Below are positions 1 to 10,869 of a DNA stretch of 64,000 nucleotides, one piece after another (the stretch's first letter is position 1; every line of letters starts with the position of its first letter). Made by a program: the position numbers and the translations under genes. Source of the DNA: Podospora comata (lineage: Eukaryota; Ascomycota; Sordariomycetes; Sordariales; Podosporaceae). The stretch lies in assembly GCA_017354895.1 (NCBI GenBank), contig CP071498.1:4030001-4094000 (forward strand), written 5' to 3'. The notes beneath the pieces are model-generated. The model saw nothing but the letters and a program-made list of their open reading frames with translations, had not been told where the DNA came from and made no database searches.

Positions 1-1027
1 TCTCGAAAGCAAATTGCACAAATTTCACCAACGTCCATTATGCCGCCTCGAATTGGTCCAGACTTTGCCGCTGCCTCCTCGAGAAGATCCTGATTTCGGG
101 AGCTGTTGGACGGGAATCAAGAAGATGGCAAAGAAAGACAGATGAAGTCGAAACAGACTGCTGGCCAAGTGTGGCTGTCGACTCCAGGTGCCAGGATGAT
201 GCGATCCGATGCGTGGATGCCAAAAAGGAAGCGGCTTTGCTGGCACAGCATGCATGCCCTTTTGGGGATGGCGGCCAACGTGACAAGGTAGGGTTCGCAC
301 TGACAGAGTGAGATCGGGAGTTGGACCTGCAATTTCCTGCATGAAACAGCTCTTGCCCTTGAGCGCCGTGCGGCTGCTCATCATGGCCATGACGAGAGAA
401 AGACGACTTTATCCGCCAGAGGGAGACGGGGTCGGCCGATGAAGGGGGCCTGGCAACGAGGGCCGGGACGGGAGCCAGCCAGCGGGCGGCAAAAGGTGAG
501 AGACAGCTCTCAGCAGAGGGAGACGGACGACCAAGCAGAGAGACAAGCAGGGATGCCTTGGATGTGGTGGACTTGCTGCAGGTACCGCTGCAACATCGTC
601 CGTGGCGCCAATCCCCTTGCGGGGAAGCCCGCGGTACGTACCTTTGTTATTATCGGTCCCAATCACTTGGCAGGCCAGGCGCAATTTGCCGTCCCCCAGA
701 CATATCGTGGGCTCTCCCGCCGTTGTCCTTCGTCCTCGCCCTCTCTTCACCCTCTCACCAGCCTCACTCTTTCGCTGCACTGCACCGCACGCACGCTTCA
801 CCTCAGACTTCGTTGGCAAAGTCTATCTTTTGGAAGCTGCTCCTGCTCACTCGACGTGGTCTAAATTCATTCATTCTGCTATCTATCCATCACCAACTCT
901 GCCAACAGATTAGCCCAACCTACCACTGTACATTTGTACCGCACATACAAGCAAACATTGATACACAAAAGGACGATTTTTGCCCGAGCCGGACGGATCA
1001 CCACAAACATCTACAAACATCTTCACA
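1..1027. other. Gene-free 5' edge and promoter of the small GPI protein
   Basis: No credible coding region is visible. Open frames on both strands here overlap each other and show no family features. A strongly CT-rich stretch at about 728-790 precedes the gene at 1028 and is typical of fungal core promoters or transcription start regions. Confidence 0.5.
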
Positions 1028-1348
1028 ATGCAGCTCTCAGCGCTCTTCACTGCCCTCCTCCTGCCTCTCATGGCCGTTGCCGAGGGCGAGTCCACCACCA
1101 CCAAGACAAAGACTCTGACTCTCACCGAGACCCTCACCCTCCAGCGTCTCCAAGCCGCTCACACGGGTTCGCACAACTCCACCGCCGCCCTCCAAACCGG
1201 TGCCACCACCACCTTCAACCCTGCCGCCTCGACCACCACATCAGGACCGACACTCGACCCCACACCGGACAATGCTGCCGGTGCTCTCAATGCCGCCAAC
1301 GTTGTCGCCGCCGCCATGGCCGGCATTGTCGTTGTTGCTTTCCTCTAA
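1028..1348 (+). CDS. Small Thr/Ser-rich GPI-anchored cell-surface protein
   Basis: This single-exon gene encodes 106 residues. The first 19 residues (MQLSALFTALLLPLMAVAEG) form a clear signal peptide. The middle is Thr/Ser-rich with runs such as TTTKTKTLTLTETLTL, as in O-mannosylated wall proteins. The C-terminus ends in a hydrophobic tail (VVAAAMAGIVVVAFL) after a small-residue stretch, which is the pattern of a GPI-attachment signal. An in-frame upstream ATG at 980 would bury the signal peptide, so the ATG at 1028, with leader CACAATG, is preferred. It is inferred to be a structural protein of the plasma membrane or wall with no enzymatic domain. The exact family is not recognised, although short proteins of this design are common in Sordariomycetes. 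Confidence 0.75.
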   Translation: MQLSALFTALLLPLMAVAEGESTTTKTKTLTLTETLTLQRLQAAHTGSHNSTAALQTGATTTFNPAASTTTSGPTLDPTPDNAAGALNAANVVAAAMAGIVVVAFL

Positions 1349-3450
1349 GCAGGCAACAGCGGTAATTTCATTCTGATGGATGATGGGGTCTGGGAGGAGC
1401 TATTTGGGCACTATCAATCCGATTCTACGATGCGAGCATCTTACCAATCATTTCTTTTGTCTCTGAGCGAGGCGCGATATTCTTGGTTCGGCCCCTTCCC
1501 GGTCAGCTTCATCATCACCATCAGACAACCTTCTCATGAGCATACGACCATTTTTGATGACATCAAGAACAAATCATTTTACAACAAAAAATCTCCCATC
1601 GCCAAAGCGGGCTTGGGAATCGCGACTACTCCACCGTTGTCAGCACCCTTCTTATTCTTTAAACCTTAATTCTTTTCTTTTGTCTGACAACCTCGACACT
1701 TGTTGCGAACAACAACAACACTTTACAACAATCTTCGATTCTCGAGTTCAGGCAGGCCGGGGCGCGTTCTCTTGTCACTTGACGAGAAGCGCTTGACGAT
1801 ATTGGGCCTCGGGATACCCTCACAAACTTGGACCATGACCACTTTTTACCAACACTTCTATTCGTTCTTCCAGCACTATTAGCCACCGCCGCCACCCGAT
1901 ACCGCAGCGCCATGATGCTCTTCCCAGTTCAAGGCCAGAACCCGCCTCTTTTAAGCCTTTTACGCAGCATACGACCAAACGTACTCTTTACGACCACGAC
2001 TCAGATACCCAAATACCCCCTCCCACTTCACTTCTTGAGGGTCTCGGTCTTGAGTGAGATGCAACAACTGGCTGCTTTGTGTGATTCGGTGGTGATTGGT
2101 TACGTTTGCTGGCTGGACCTTTTATCCTCTTTTTTAACCTTCAACCAACTTCTTCCACATCCAACAAAACTTGTGTGTGGTGAAGAGAAGTACATCGGAT
2201 CTTTGACTTTGCATATATGGGGGACGGGAGGCAGGGAAAAGTTTCAAGGCCGGGGTCGGGATCTGTTGGCGTACGGCAAACCTTCTAACACACACATATT
2301 TTGACGATGCGAATGGATGGAGGAGAGACACCATGCGCGCATGATATGGGAGGAGAACAAAGAGAGAGATGGATTGGAGGAAACACAACACTTTTCTTCT
2401 TTTCTTGAACACACTTCTTTTTAGCCTTCTATACATGCACAAGTTATTGATACCCCTTTTTTTTCCTTTTTGGAGCATGACCAGCTTCGCCGCTTTACCA
2501 GTGAGATCTTGTGTGCCCTACAACGTGGTATGGAGAGCTTGACTTTTGCCCTCACTCTTGCCCACTTCTCTCGCTCCTTGGTTTTGCCAGCGTGTCGCCG
2601 CATTTCATTCCCCATCAGCGATGTCACCTCTCGGCACATCAGAGATTTTCGCTCAACTCATCTCGGAAGACTTTTATGCACAACTGATAAGGTAAGATAT
2701 TTGTCATTATTCAAGCTTTTTCTCTCCCGCATAATGATCATCGCACCTAGAACGACCTCTTTTCGAGCTCACCTTGGTGTGCCCTCAAAGTGTTTGCATT
2801 CCAGTCTCCAAACCAAACCCAAAGACGTTCATCGGAATGTTTCGAACAAAGCCCCAAAACGCGACCCACACGTTCGTCTCATGTTGCTTCTTCTTCACAC
2901 ACTTGCCTGCCGCGAAGGCCCTGGCTCGCCTTTTAAAACACAAGTCCAGAACCCGGGCCACGTTCCCCACCCCGCTCGTTGACTCTATCGCCAGTCCCAT
3001 CTTCCCCCCCTGATGCTGGCCCGAGCTTCCCTTCCCCCGTGTGCAATTTCCGCTTCGGAGGAGATTTGTGGGGAATCCCCGTCACCTGCCGGATACTCCT
3101 GATCGGTCCGATCCGAGCGAGATTGTTTGGAGGCAGGGGTGTCACGGCCACGGCCGGGGGAGATGATCTGAGATCCAATATCTGATAAAGATTGCTTTTC
3201 TGAGCAATGCGACACCACAAGATCTTGACTGTTCTAAATCACACCTCAGTGAAGAGAAGCCCATCGTGATAAGTGATTACCAGGTAACTGGGTACTCTAA
3301 CAAACTAGCTAAGCCCAGGTGCGCTATGTGCTTCCAAAAGCCCATCACTGAGATCCTTCATTCATCGTCCCAAGAAATCCCTCCTCTGATCAACATGATA
3401 CCTAAGACACCTCCTGTCAGTGTCAATGATAAGAACTACAAACAAACAAC
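1349..3450. other. Intergenic region, convergent 3' ends
   Basis: This stretch lies between the 3' end of the small GPI gene and the 3' end of the GH55 gene. It contains many short T-rich and CT-rich tracts (for example 2390-2470). The longest frame (2470-2982, +) starts at a non-ATG codon and has no recognisable features. I see no gene here. Confidence 0.5.
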
Positions 3451-6038
3451 TCAAGAAGTCGACGACACATTTGTGCCATTGCCATCGTTCCTGAAGATCC
3501 CCATCGTACTGGCATATGTTGCAATGGTTTCGTTCCAAAACGCGACGTCCTCCCCTTTGTTGGTGAGCATGCTCACGCTCCCAATCGTGTTTAGGTTGTA
3601 CATCTGCAAACCCGTCGTGGAGTTGACCACTTCTGTGCCGTTGGCATCCTGAATCGAAAAGATTCTCGCCTGGCAGTTTTCGCCCGCATGGTTGGTGCTG
3701 CAGTTGGTGCAGTAGTTGTTGAAGAAGCTGTAGAGGCCAGCACCAAACACCGTGATGTTCTTGGACCCAATGATGCGCATAGCCCACGCCATGGCGCACG
3801 GCGGGTCACCTGGCAGCTGCTCAACCGTGCTGGGGGACGAACCTGGGCAATCGGTCATGAAATCAGGGTCGTGCAGGGTGGTGTTAACCTGTGTAAAAGG
3901 GTAAGGGGCCTGTGGGTTGGGTTGGTAATATGGTGTCTCTGTTTGAATCTGACCCATCCACAGATTAGATGCGTTGACCAGCTGATACTGGTAAAGAGTG
4001 TGGTGCTCAACTGCATTGCCCAGCATCCAGATATTGGACCCTTCGATCAAGAGCCCTCGGCCGGCAAAGACATCGATCCGAGTCTGGTTCCAGTCCTCAA
4101 TATCGTGATCAGCAACCCACATCCAGTTATTTTCCATGTACAGATTGCCAGCACTCGGCGTGATGTGCATGCTCATGTACCCAGCAATGCAGGCAGGCTC
4201 AACGACATTGGTGATGTTGGGAGTGATGGGGCATTCTGCCACCTGGAGCTTGGAGCCTCCGAAACCGCCAATGCGAACATGGACATCCCAAAGTCCCGAT
4301 GGAGGTGTATCGACGGTGATATTCCCGTCCAGTATTGGGGTGTTCAAGTTGTACTCGATGGCAATAGCGCCTGCTGTCGGGCCTTGTGTCGAGACAATGA
4401 TATCGCTGATTTCGACGTAGCCAAGCTCACCAGGCTTTCCGATCTGAACCACTGGACGGGGATTGGTGACGTCGGAAAACTTTTTGCCTGCGCCCATGAT
4501 GACGGCGGCAAGACCCTCACCGACAACTCGAGCACCTGCTGGGATATACACGGTGTCAGTCACCCGGTAAAATCCCGCATCCAGAAACCCAACCACTGTC
4601 GGCTCGGTCGCAACGTCAAAGAACGAGTTCAAAGCCACTGTGTCATCAGTCACACCGTCTCCAACAGCGTAGTGGTTGCGGGCCGACACAAATGCACCGG
4701 TAGGGTAGCCCTCATATTGAGGCTTCGACCTCTCGTAGTACTGATCACCGAGTTTTAGGGCGGAAGGCTGGTCAAAGGCAATATCACGTCCCTCAAACGC
4801 AGATGGCCCTTCGGGAGCGTAAAGGTTTCCCTGTATCTGAGGTCAACATAATGCGAGATTGATCACAGAATATCTGATAGTTCTTACTTTGGCATAGCCA
4901 CACTCAAAGAGGGCTCCTGAAGCATTGCCGGCGAGAACTTGGTTTCCGTCCAGATCCTTCATAACCGTGGGAACGTTGGTGTACTTGACATTTTGAATCA
5001 GCAGTGACCCAAGACCAGTAGCGCTGCTATTGTGTCTGCCCACAATGATGGCAGTATCGACATTGGTAAACGAGCTGTCCAGCAGTGTGACGGAGCCTAC
5101 GTCGGGAGAGGACATATTGAGGCCAATCTCGCAGTCATTGATGCTGAGAGACTTGTACGTAAATCCCCAGTTCCAAACTTGCAGGATGGCAGTTTGCGAG
5201 CCGTGAAAAGTGAGGTTGCGTACGGTATACTGTTGGCTACCAAACTGGGCTCCGTACTGTCCGCCGTAAAAGACAAGATCAGTCAGCATGCCGCCGCTGC
5301 CCTCTTCCATATAAATTCCCGTATGTCCGTCCTCAAAGTTTGGTGACAATCTGAAGACACAGTTGTGAATGACAGTAGCCTGGGCAGATGGCCAATGGAC
5401 TGCCCAGGTCTGGTGCGGTATGGCTGTGGTATCGAACACCAGGTTGCGGACCTGTCGGAAGAAGACATTGGTAGAGATGAAATTGAGCTCTACATGACAA
5501 AAAAAGGTTAACTTCAAGCCGGGCTGGAGCTGGCGTAGAGAGGCCACACATACTGCCATTGCTCAGATATGGATCAGCATCAAGCAAGGCCTTCCCATCC
5601 TGAGTGAAGTTGGAACCGCCCTTTATGACGGGCATATCAGTGGGGTCGCCAATCATCTGAGTGTAGAAGAGGCCAACGATTGGGCTGGAGATCAGGTAGG
5701 TTCCGGGCGGAAAGTAAACAATGGCCGGGTTGATGGTTGCTCCAATGCAGCCATAGCCACCGCAGCGATTGCCGTGACTCATGGCGGCATTAATGGCAGC
5801 AGTATCGTCGGTAACTAAAGTATTGTTAACCTGAAGTTCCAGATCATGGATGGCATTGAACATCTTCTAGGCTCCTACCTCCATCACCTTTGGCACCAAA
5901 GTCACGAACATTTCGAAAAACTTGGTATCCTCTGTCGGGGTTGAAGGAGGCAATTCCCTGGTGGGACAGATCCTCCATCCAGAAGGTAGCACGGACAAGT
6001 GAAGCTGCAAGCAGCCAGAGGGGATTTATTCTCTTCAT
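3451..6038 (-). CDS. GH55 exo-beta-1,3-glucanase, secreted
   Basis: Four exons are predicted: 6038-5879, 5814-5554, 5489-4888 and 4836-3451, with introns of 64, 64 and 51 bases. They join to 802 residues, a normal length for the family. A signal peptide (MKRINPLWLLAASLVRA) is followed by two right-handed parallel beta-helix domains of the pectate-lyase-3 type. Each opens with the hallmark GDGVTDD motif: GAKGDGVTDDTAAINAA near residue 50, which forms only when the first intron is removed, and VGDGVTDDTVALN near residue 395. This duplicated architecture is diagnostic of family GH55, whose members release glucose or short oligomers from the non-reducing end of beta-1,3-glucan. Likely roles are glucan nutrition or remodelling of the fungus's own wall. 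Many Asn-x-Ser/Thr sites suggest heavy N-glycosylation. I did not assign the catalytic Glu with certainty. Confidence 0.9.
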
Positions 6039-7117
6039 TGTTGATGTGTCGTACGAATGAAGTGGTTAGAGAGACACCACTCTAGGCAACGATGTCTGAG
6101 TGGAGCAGCGAAGAGGCAACCGGGGGAAACAACAAGTGCTATGCGGCCGAGAGTCTTGTCGTGTCTCTGTCTGCAGAGATGAGGTGTCGGAACTGGAGGA
6201 GCACAAGCCTTTACTTTTCCTGATGCCTGACAGTGCTTGCACCGAGGAAGGAGCACACACTCCTGAGGGGGGGGGGTGGGCCTGTGCTGGTGACATGCCA
6301 TGCACCTTCCTCTTGGATTATGAATGGGGAGGGAAGCTATGTCATGAGACGTCATCTTTGATACAGAACTTTGGAATTCTGTTTCACACCTCAGTTCCGT
6401 ATGTATCACAGGGTAATATCACGAACACAGGACAATCCCTAACTGCAAGTTGAGCTCGGGGCTGTTGGAAAGGAAAGCCGGAAGACTCGAAACCAACAGA
6501 CAGCCCGGCAGGTTCGACGCACTGGAACTCCGGTTTGCCTTGTGATGATCAGCATGCTCAAAAGATTCCGCAAGGAGGCGGGCAACGGGCGAGGTTCAAA
6601 GTGGGCACCTGCCACCAGCCGGCTTAGATAAGCTTTGGTCTGAACCTCCGGTCGCACTAACAAGACCAGCAGCGCATGGTATCCAAATATGTTAGTATTG
6701 TCAGCCTGCATTGGAGCCGCTTAACATCAATGCTGGGAGCGCCTCGTCCCACCTGCCACCATTCTTTCTTCCCTGTAATAACTCCCGGAGTGGTCGTCAA
6801 GTCCAGGGGCCCGGACATCTTCTCCATTTTTTCTTCTTTTTCTTTTGCTTAACATTATTGAGCTACACTTCGGCTTCCATCTTCCAAGAGCCGCATTTCT
6901 TTGTCGCCATCTCCCACTCGCATGGCATGTTTTGCTACGGAGCCCCACTCAAGATTAACGACCACATGGACAACAAAGAACATGGCCAACGTATATCGGA
7001 CGCAAGAAGTACCCAGTCATTTTGGTCTCCTTGAAGATATACCAAAGGCAAGGCCCTTCAAACCACTCTCCAACACTCGACTTTTCCACAGCACTCGACT
7101 TTTCCACAGCAGTCAAC
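6039..7117. other. Divergent promoter region of the GH55 gene and the 7118 ORF
   Basis: No gene is seen. The stretch includes a run of ten G at 6267-6276 and a T-rich tract around 6828-6848. It probably carries the promoters for the GH55 gene (leftward) and for the possible small gene starting at 7118. Confidence 0.4.
7074..7109. repeat. 18-bp perfect tandem duplication
   Basis: The unit CACTCGACTTTTCCACAG occurs twice back to back (7074-7091 and 7092-7109) and ends 8 bases before the ATG at 7118. It lies in the presumed 5' leader of the small ORF. In the other reading frame it would encode a repeated LDFSTA, but that frame has no ATG. Confidence 0.9.
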
Positions 7118-7306
7118 ATGCCCGAAGCAACCAAACGCACCCAACAGTCCGCTGCAACTGGGCCCTCAGGGTTAACCATTCGCGGCTTCTTTACTAAAAG
7201 CTCTGCTGGCAGTTCAAGTAGCCAAACAGGTCCCCAGAGACCATCAGCAAAGCCCAGAAACGATGAGGACGAAGACCACTTGGCTGACGGCTGTGTGATT
7301 TCGTGA
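7118..7306 (+). CDS. Small hypothetical protein with an IxxFF motif (uncertain)
   Basis: The ATG has a strong fungal context (TCAACATGCCC) and opens a 62-residue frame rich in Ser, Gln and Thr, with an acidic cluster (NDEDEDH) near the end. Residues around 17-26 read SGLTIRGFFT. The I-x-x-F-F core resembles a PCNA-interacting PIP box, but the usual Gln three residues before the Ile is absent. A second protein-like open stretch in another frame (about 7316-7430, containing MRDLVQQADLFEARHVD) follows a CTGAC and TTACAG that look like a branch site and acceptor. The gene may therefore have a second exon, but I found no convincing donor that restores the frame. It could equally be a decayed gene. 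Confidence 0.3.
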   Translation: MPEATKRTQQSAATGPSGLTIRGFFTKSSAGSSSSQTGPQRPSAKPRNDEDEDHLADGCVIS

Positions 7307-7702
7307 CTGTTACAGGACGCCCATGAGGGACTTGGTCCAACAAGCTGATCTTTTCGAGGCCAGACACGTGGATATTGCTGCAGCATATAAGATTCTCTTA
7401 GTGGTCGTTGTCTGCCAGTCTCTCGAGTAGCTTCCGGGAACCATACCCATTTTCAAGTCCAGTTATCAACAGCAATAAGCTGTACAATGCTCGCCGAACA
7501 AGTCCCTCAAACTTCACTTGTTCTTCTGGCGTCATTCGCAGAGTTAAACCTCGCCGGTAGGAGCTCTGAAGATGCCATCGGCAGGCCTATTGTCCCTGGT
7601 CACGATCAACTTCGTCATATCACCGCAGCCCAGCAGAGCCATCCTACTTCACCAGCCGGCGTCGAGGCTACGAATATTATGGTACCGAACGAGAAAAGAT
7701 AG

Positions 7703-8032
7703 TGTCCTGGCTGTGACTGTCCCGCAATATGCGCAACGTACTCTACTACAACTATTACATCCACCGCTTACCCTCCTTCTGGGGCTGCCCATCGCGAGAT
7801 CTTGATAACGGCCAACGGAGACAATATCCACAGCGCATCTGTTGGTATCCACCGGAAAGGCAGGGCGACAAGGAAAAATTCAGGCAACGATTGCCCCGAC
7901 TGTGACTTGGACAGCTGCGGGTGTGGGCATGACGCTAATGGTGCACGCTTTGCCGGAACGCCGGGACAGGCTGCTGGTATTGCAGCCGGAATGGGATGCG
8001 TGGCGGTGGTGGCAGCTGGATGGTTGTTTTAG
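7703..8032 (+). pseudogene. Possible Cys-rich GPI-protein exon, start unresolved
   Basis: An open frame beginning right after the TAG at 7700-7702 encodes about 109 residues. It carries a CPGCDCPAIC motif, a Thr-rich stretch (TYSTTTITSTAYPPSG), a second Cys cluster (CPDCDLDSCGCG) and a C-terminal hydrophobic tail (AAGIAAGMGCVAVVAAGWLF) typical of a GPI signal. The same frame upstream of the TAG is open from an ATG at 7487. The TAG could be the end of an intron acceptor (AAAGATAG) with the signal-peptide exon upstream, or a true nonsense mutation. No donor gave a clean in-frame join, so I record this as a probable exon or remnant of a small secreted, GPI-anchored wall protein. A complete gene remains possible. 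Confidence 0.4.
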
Positions 8033-9191
8033 GGACGTTTCCGAGGTCTGAGGAATGCTGGCGTCGTTCTGAGTCATGTCTTGATGTTAGGTTGGCTAGG
8101 AAATTTGCACGAGAATCAGGACTTTTTGGTCTTTTGCTGCAGTGTGCGATAAAGTAAGAAAGGTACACGGGCCTTCGCCGCGGGCTGGCAACGATTAGGT
8201 ATCTATGTGTCGCTGTCTCGTCTCTGGAACCATCGCAGTACGGGAGATATACTTGTGCATATTTCATCATGAAACAACAACACCTCTCGAGAAGATGAAG
8301 CCTCGACCAGGCTAGCACTGCCATATGTGTCAATCATTTTAGTGCGTAGTATTGGTGCTAATGTTGACTGCAAAACGCATCCCAGTTATGCAGAGTTCGC
8401 CCGTAACTGGCCAGCTCACTGCAATATACCCGACCAGGTCCCTTCGTACTCGTATGACAGGAAACCGGGGCCAAACACCCTGCTTACCATCACGGTAGCT
8501 GTTCTTTCATGAATTTCCTTGTTGCACATCATGTTTCAACTCCGGTAAGAATACAACTACTAGGTATTATCATGCTGGCTTTCATATCGCTAGTGTAAAA
8601 TATTGGCACAATGTCCCTTCCAAAGTCCGAGCTCGGACTCTGGCTGCCCAATGGAGGGCTCAAATGCCTGTATCAAGCGTTTTGTATCAGCTCTAGCGTA
8701 GGCCTAGAAACATTTGGGTGGAACTTGTGCTAGCCGTGCCACCGTTAGGACAGAACGTTTGAGGATCAGTCCGACTACTGCACTGCACACTCAACGTGAC
8801 CTAACATATCCTGGGGCACCACCTTCCCCAGATGCCAACATTGAAGGCAAGTCGGTCAGAGATTGGCGACGCCAGCCTGGGTCTTCCCTACACACAGTGT
8901 CGAGCGGATCTAGTGTGTCTGACAGGCGTTAAGGGAAATTTTTAGCTGGATGGGGATTGCCAATTAGGATTTCATATGTCATGGTCAAAAGCCTGGGTTT
9001 TGGAGTGTGCGAAAAAGTAGGTATCGTACGGAGTCAAGAAATAATTTATTCGCCAAAAGAAAACAACGCTTGAAAGATATATGCTACATCTACCAATACA
9101 AGGCTTATGCTGGTACAAGTGCCCTCCAAACTCCATGTCCGTTCGCTCCGTCACAAAGGAAAATGTACAAAAGGTTCGTTCAGCAGAGACT
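8033..9191. other. Intergenic region without visible genes
   Basis: Only short overlapping frames occur and none shows a start context, splice pattern or motif. I see nothing further here. Confidence 0.5.
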
Positions 9192-9728
9192 CTAATCGTA
9201 GCCTGTCGCTTTGTTAGCTGTTATTCTACCAAGGTGGCAGTCTATAGAATACTTACGTCCGAGCTGCTTTCCTCTTTTAGAAACCTCCTTGGCTTGCTGT
9301 TGCTTGATCTTGGCCCGCCTGGCCTCCTCCTGAGCTTCGAGCTCCAGTCTGCGGACATGCTCGCGGGCCTCGCGGACACTCTCGCGGGCAGCCATGAGGG
9401 CACGATCAGCCTCCCGCTCCGCCATCTCGGCACTCATGACCCTCTCACGGGCAGCGACGATGCTGGGATCCATCTCGTTGGCGGAACCGTTGCCAAAGGA
9501 CCGACGGAGAAGACCACCACGACTGCCGCTGGAACTTCGGGTGCCACGCTCAGGAGAGGTCTGGTAGGCCGAGTTGGTGTGCCGAGTGCTGGTGCTGGTA
9601 GTACGGGCAGGAGATGGGGAGCGGTGGCGACTGAAGAGGCCATGTTTCTTGGGCTGCTCCTCGTAGACAGGCTGAGGTGCCGGTTGTACCGGCTGCTGGG
9701 CGGGCTCTGATCGAGAGAAGAACGGCAT
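9192..9728 (-). CDS. Conserved-looking fungal hypothetical protein with charged helix
   Basis: Two exons (9728-9257 and 9202-9192) give 160 residues. The intron of 54 bases has a GTAAGT donor, a CTAAC branch site and an ACAG acceptor. The second exon adds only the last residues (RYD). The N-terminal half is Pro/Ser/Arg/Gln-rich and likely disordered: MPFFSRSEPAQQP and a HRSPSPART segment that could be phosphorylated. From about residue 85 it becomes a long Ala/Arg/Glu-rich helix with coiled-coil character (READRALMAARESVREAREH) and ends in a basic KQQQAKEVSKRGK stretch. There is no signal peptide, membrane segment or catalytic motif. I do not recognise a named family. Function is unknown; a cytoplasmic or nuclear scaffold role is only a guess. 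Confidence 0.75.
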   Translation of the reverse strand: MPFFSRSEPAQQPVQPAPQPVYEEQPKKHGLFSRHRSPSPARTTSTSTRHTNSAYQTSPERGTRSSSGSRGGLLRRSFGNGSANEMDPSIVAARERVMSAEMAEREADRALMAARESVREAREHVRRLELEAQEEARRAKIKQQQAKEVSKRGKQLGRKYSIDCHLGRITANKATGYD

Positions 9729-10869
9729 GTTTGGTATCTGATGATTTGGTTTGGGGGTGTGCTGGTTGTGTTCAGGTTGTGATTGTCACTGAAAAATATT
9801 GTTCTCGGGCCGAGAGTAGATCCCCCAGGGACACCAAGCAGCCTTTTTGAACATTTTTTTGCCCACCTACTGCTGATCATCACAGTTATGTTTTTCAAAC
9901 CTGCTTTTGGTGTTTGCCCGACCATCACGAACGTGACGTCAGAAGCAGAATGATGGATGGGCTGGATCGACACCCACACGTCCAATGGGAGGTGAGGCAT
10001 GACGGAGGAGGCACGGCAGAGACCCTTTTCCTTTGGCTGGAACCGAGTGGGAGGGATGCAGGGTCCAGAAAGCTTGGCCAGATGCCGTGTCCGTCACTCT
10101 GGTTGATGTAATTGTGCCACCTGAAACCGCATCGTGATTGGTCGACTGACATCAAGCATTTCATGCAAGAAGGGATGGAAGCTTCTTCCAAAACCGAGAT
10201 GATGATGGTATTAAGCTTGAGTAAACTTGGCTTTACTCGCAAGCTTGATCAGGAACGAAGAGGGGTCGTCTAAGTCTGAACAACTACCGGTACACTAGTG
10301 TAAGTGGGCTGTACACGTGTATTCTGAGGTCCTTCATATCTAGGTCCTTGAGAGATTGACCCACCGGAGTTGACCGTTGTGGGCAATGGTTGATACGAGG
10401 CTATCTCGACTGTTGGTCTTGACTGGCTCTGACCTCGAGCAACAAGAACCGTTCATCAGTGCCAAGGGAGACCTCTTTTTGCTGAGATACGCCCGGTGAA
10501 CAACCTGGTGAAGTGACATGGTGTGTGGAGGTGACTGCTGGACGTGATGTTGAGAAATGCAGGGAAGTGTCTGGGGAGATGGTGGACAGCTGGGAGCCAA
10601 GTGGAAACTGCCTTGTGGGGCGATGACGCAAAGGCCAGGACGATGGGGCAGATTCTTATCTCCAATCAGATACGTACCGACCCGGCTTGGCATGGACTTG
10701 GCGGGTAGACTGCTGCGCGCTGCCAGTCAAGCCTCGCACGCGTTTTTGGGAGAGTGAACAATGGTCGTTTCTGTCTTAATTCTTTCTTCCCCTTCACCCC
10801 CAAATCCCACCACCCTGGCCCAACTGCGCCACCCCACCATCCACCATCCACCATCCACGGGCACTGAAT
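9729..10869. other. Divergent promoter region
   Basis: This segment lies between two divergently transcribed genes, the hypothetical protein (leftward) and the SR protein (rightward). No coding region is supported; frames on either strand are short and overlapping. The end nearest the SR gene is C-rich. Confidence 0.45.
10834..10858. repeat. Three copies of CCACCAT in the 5' leader
   Basis: CCACCAT is repeated three times in tandem (10834-10854) and followed by a partial copy. It ends 11 bases before the start codon of the SR protein and probably lies in the mRNA leader. Confidence 0.8.

Noticed and set aside
3688-4758. 356-codon plus-strand frame opposite the GH55 gene
   Set aside because: Antisense shadow of the last GH55 exon without motifs.
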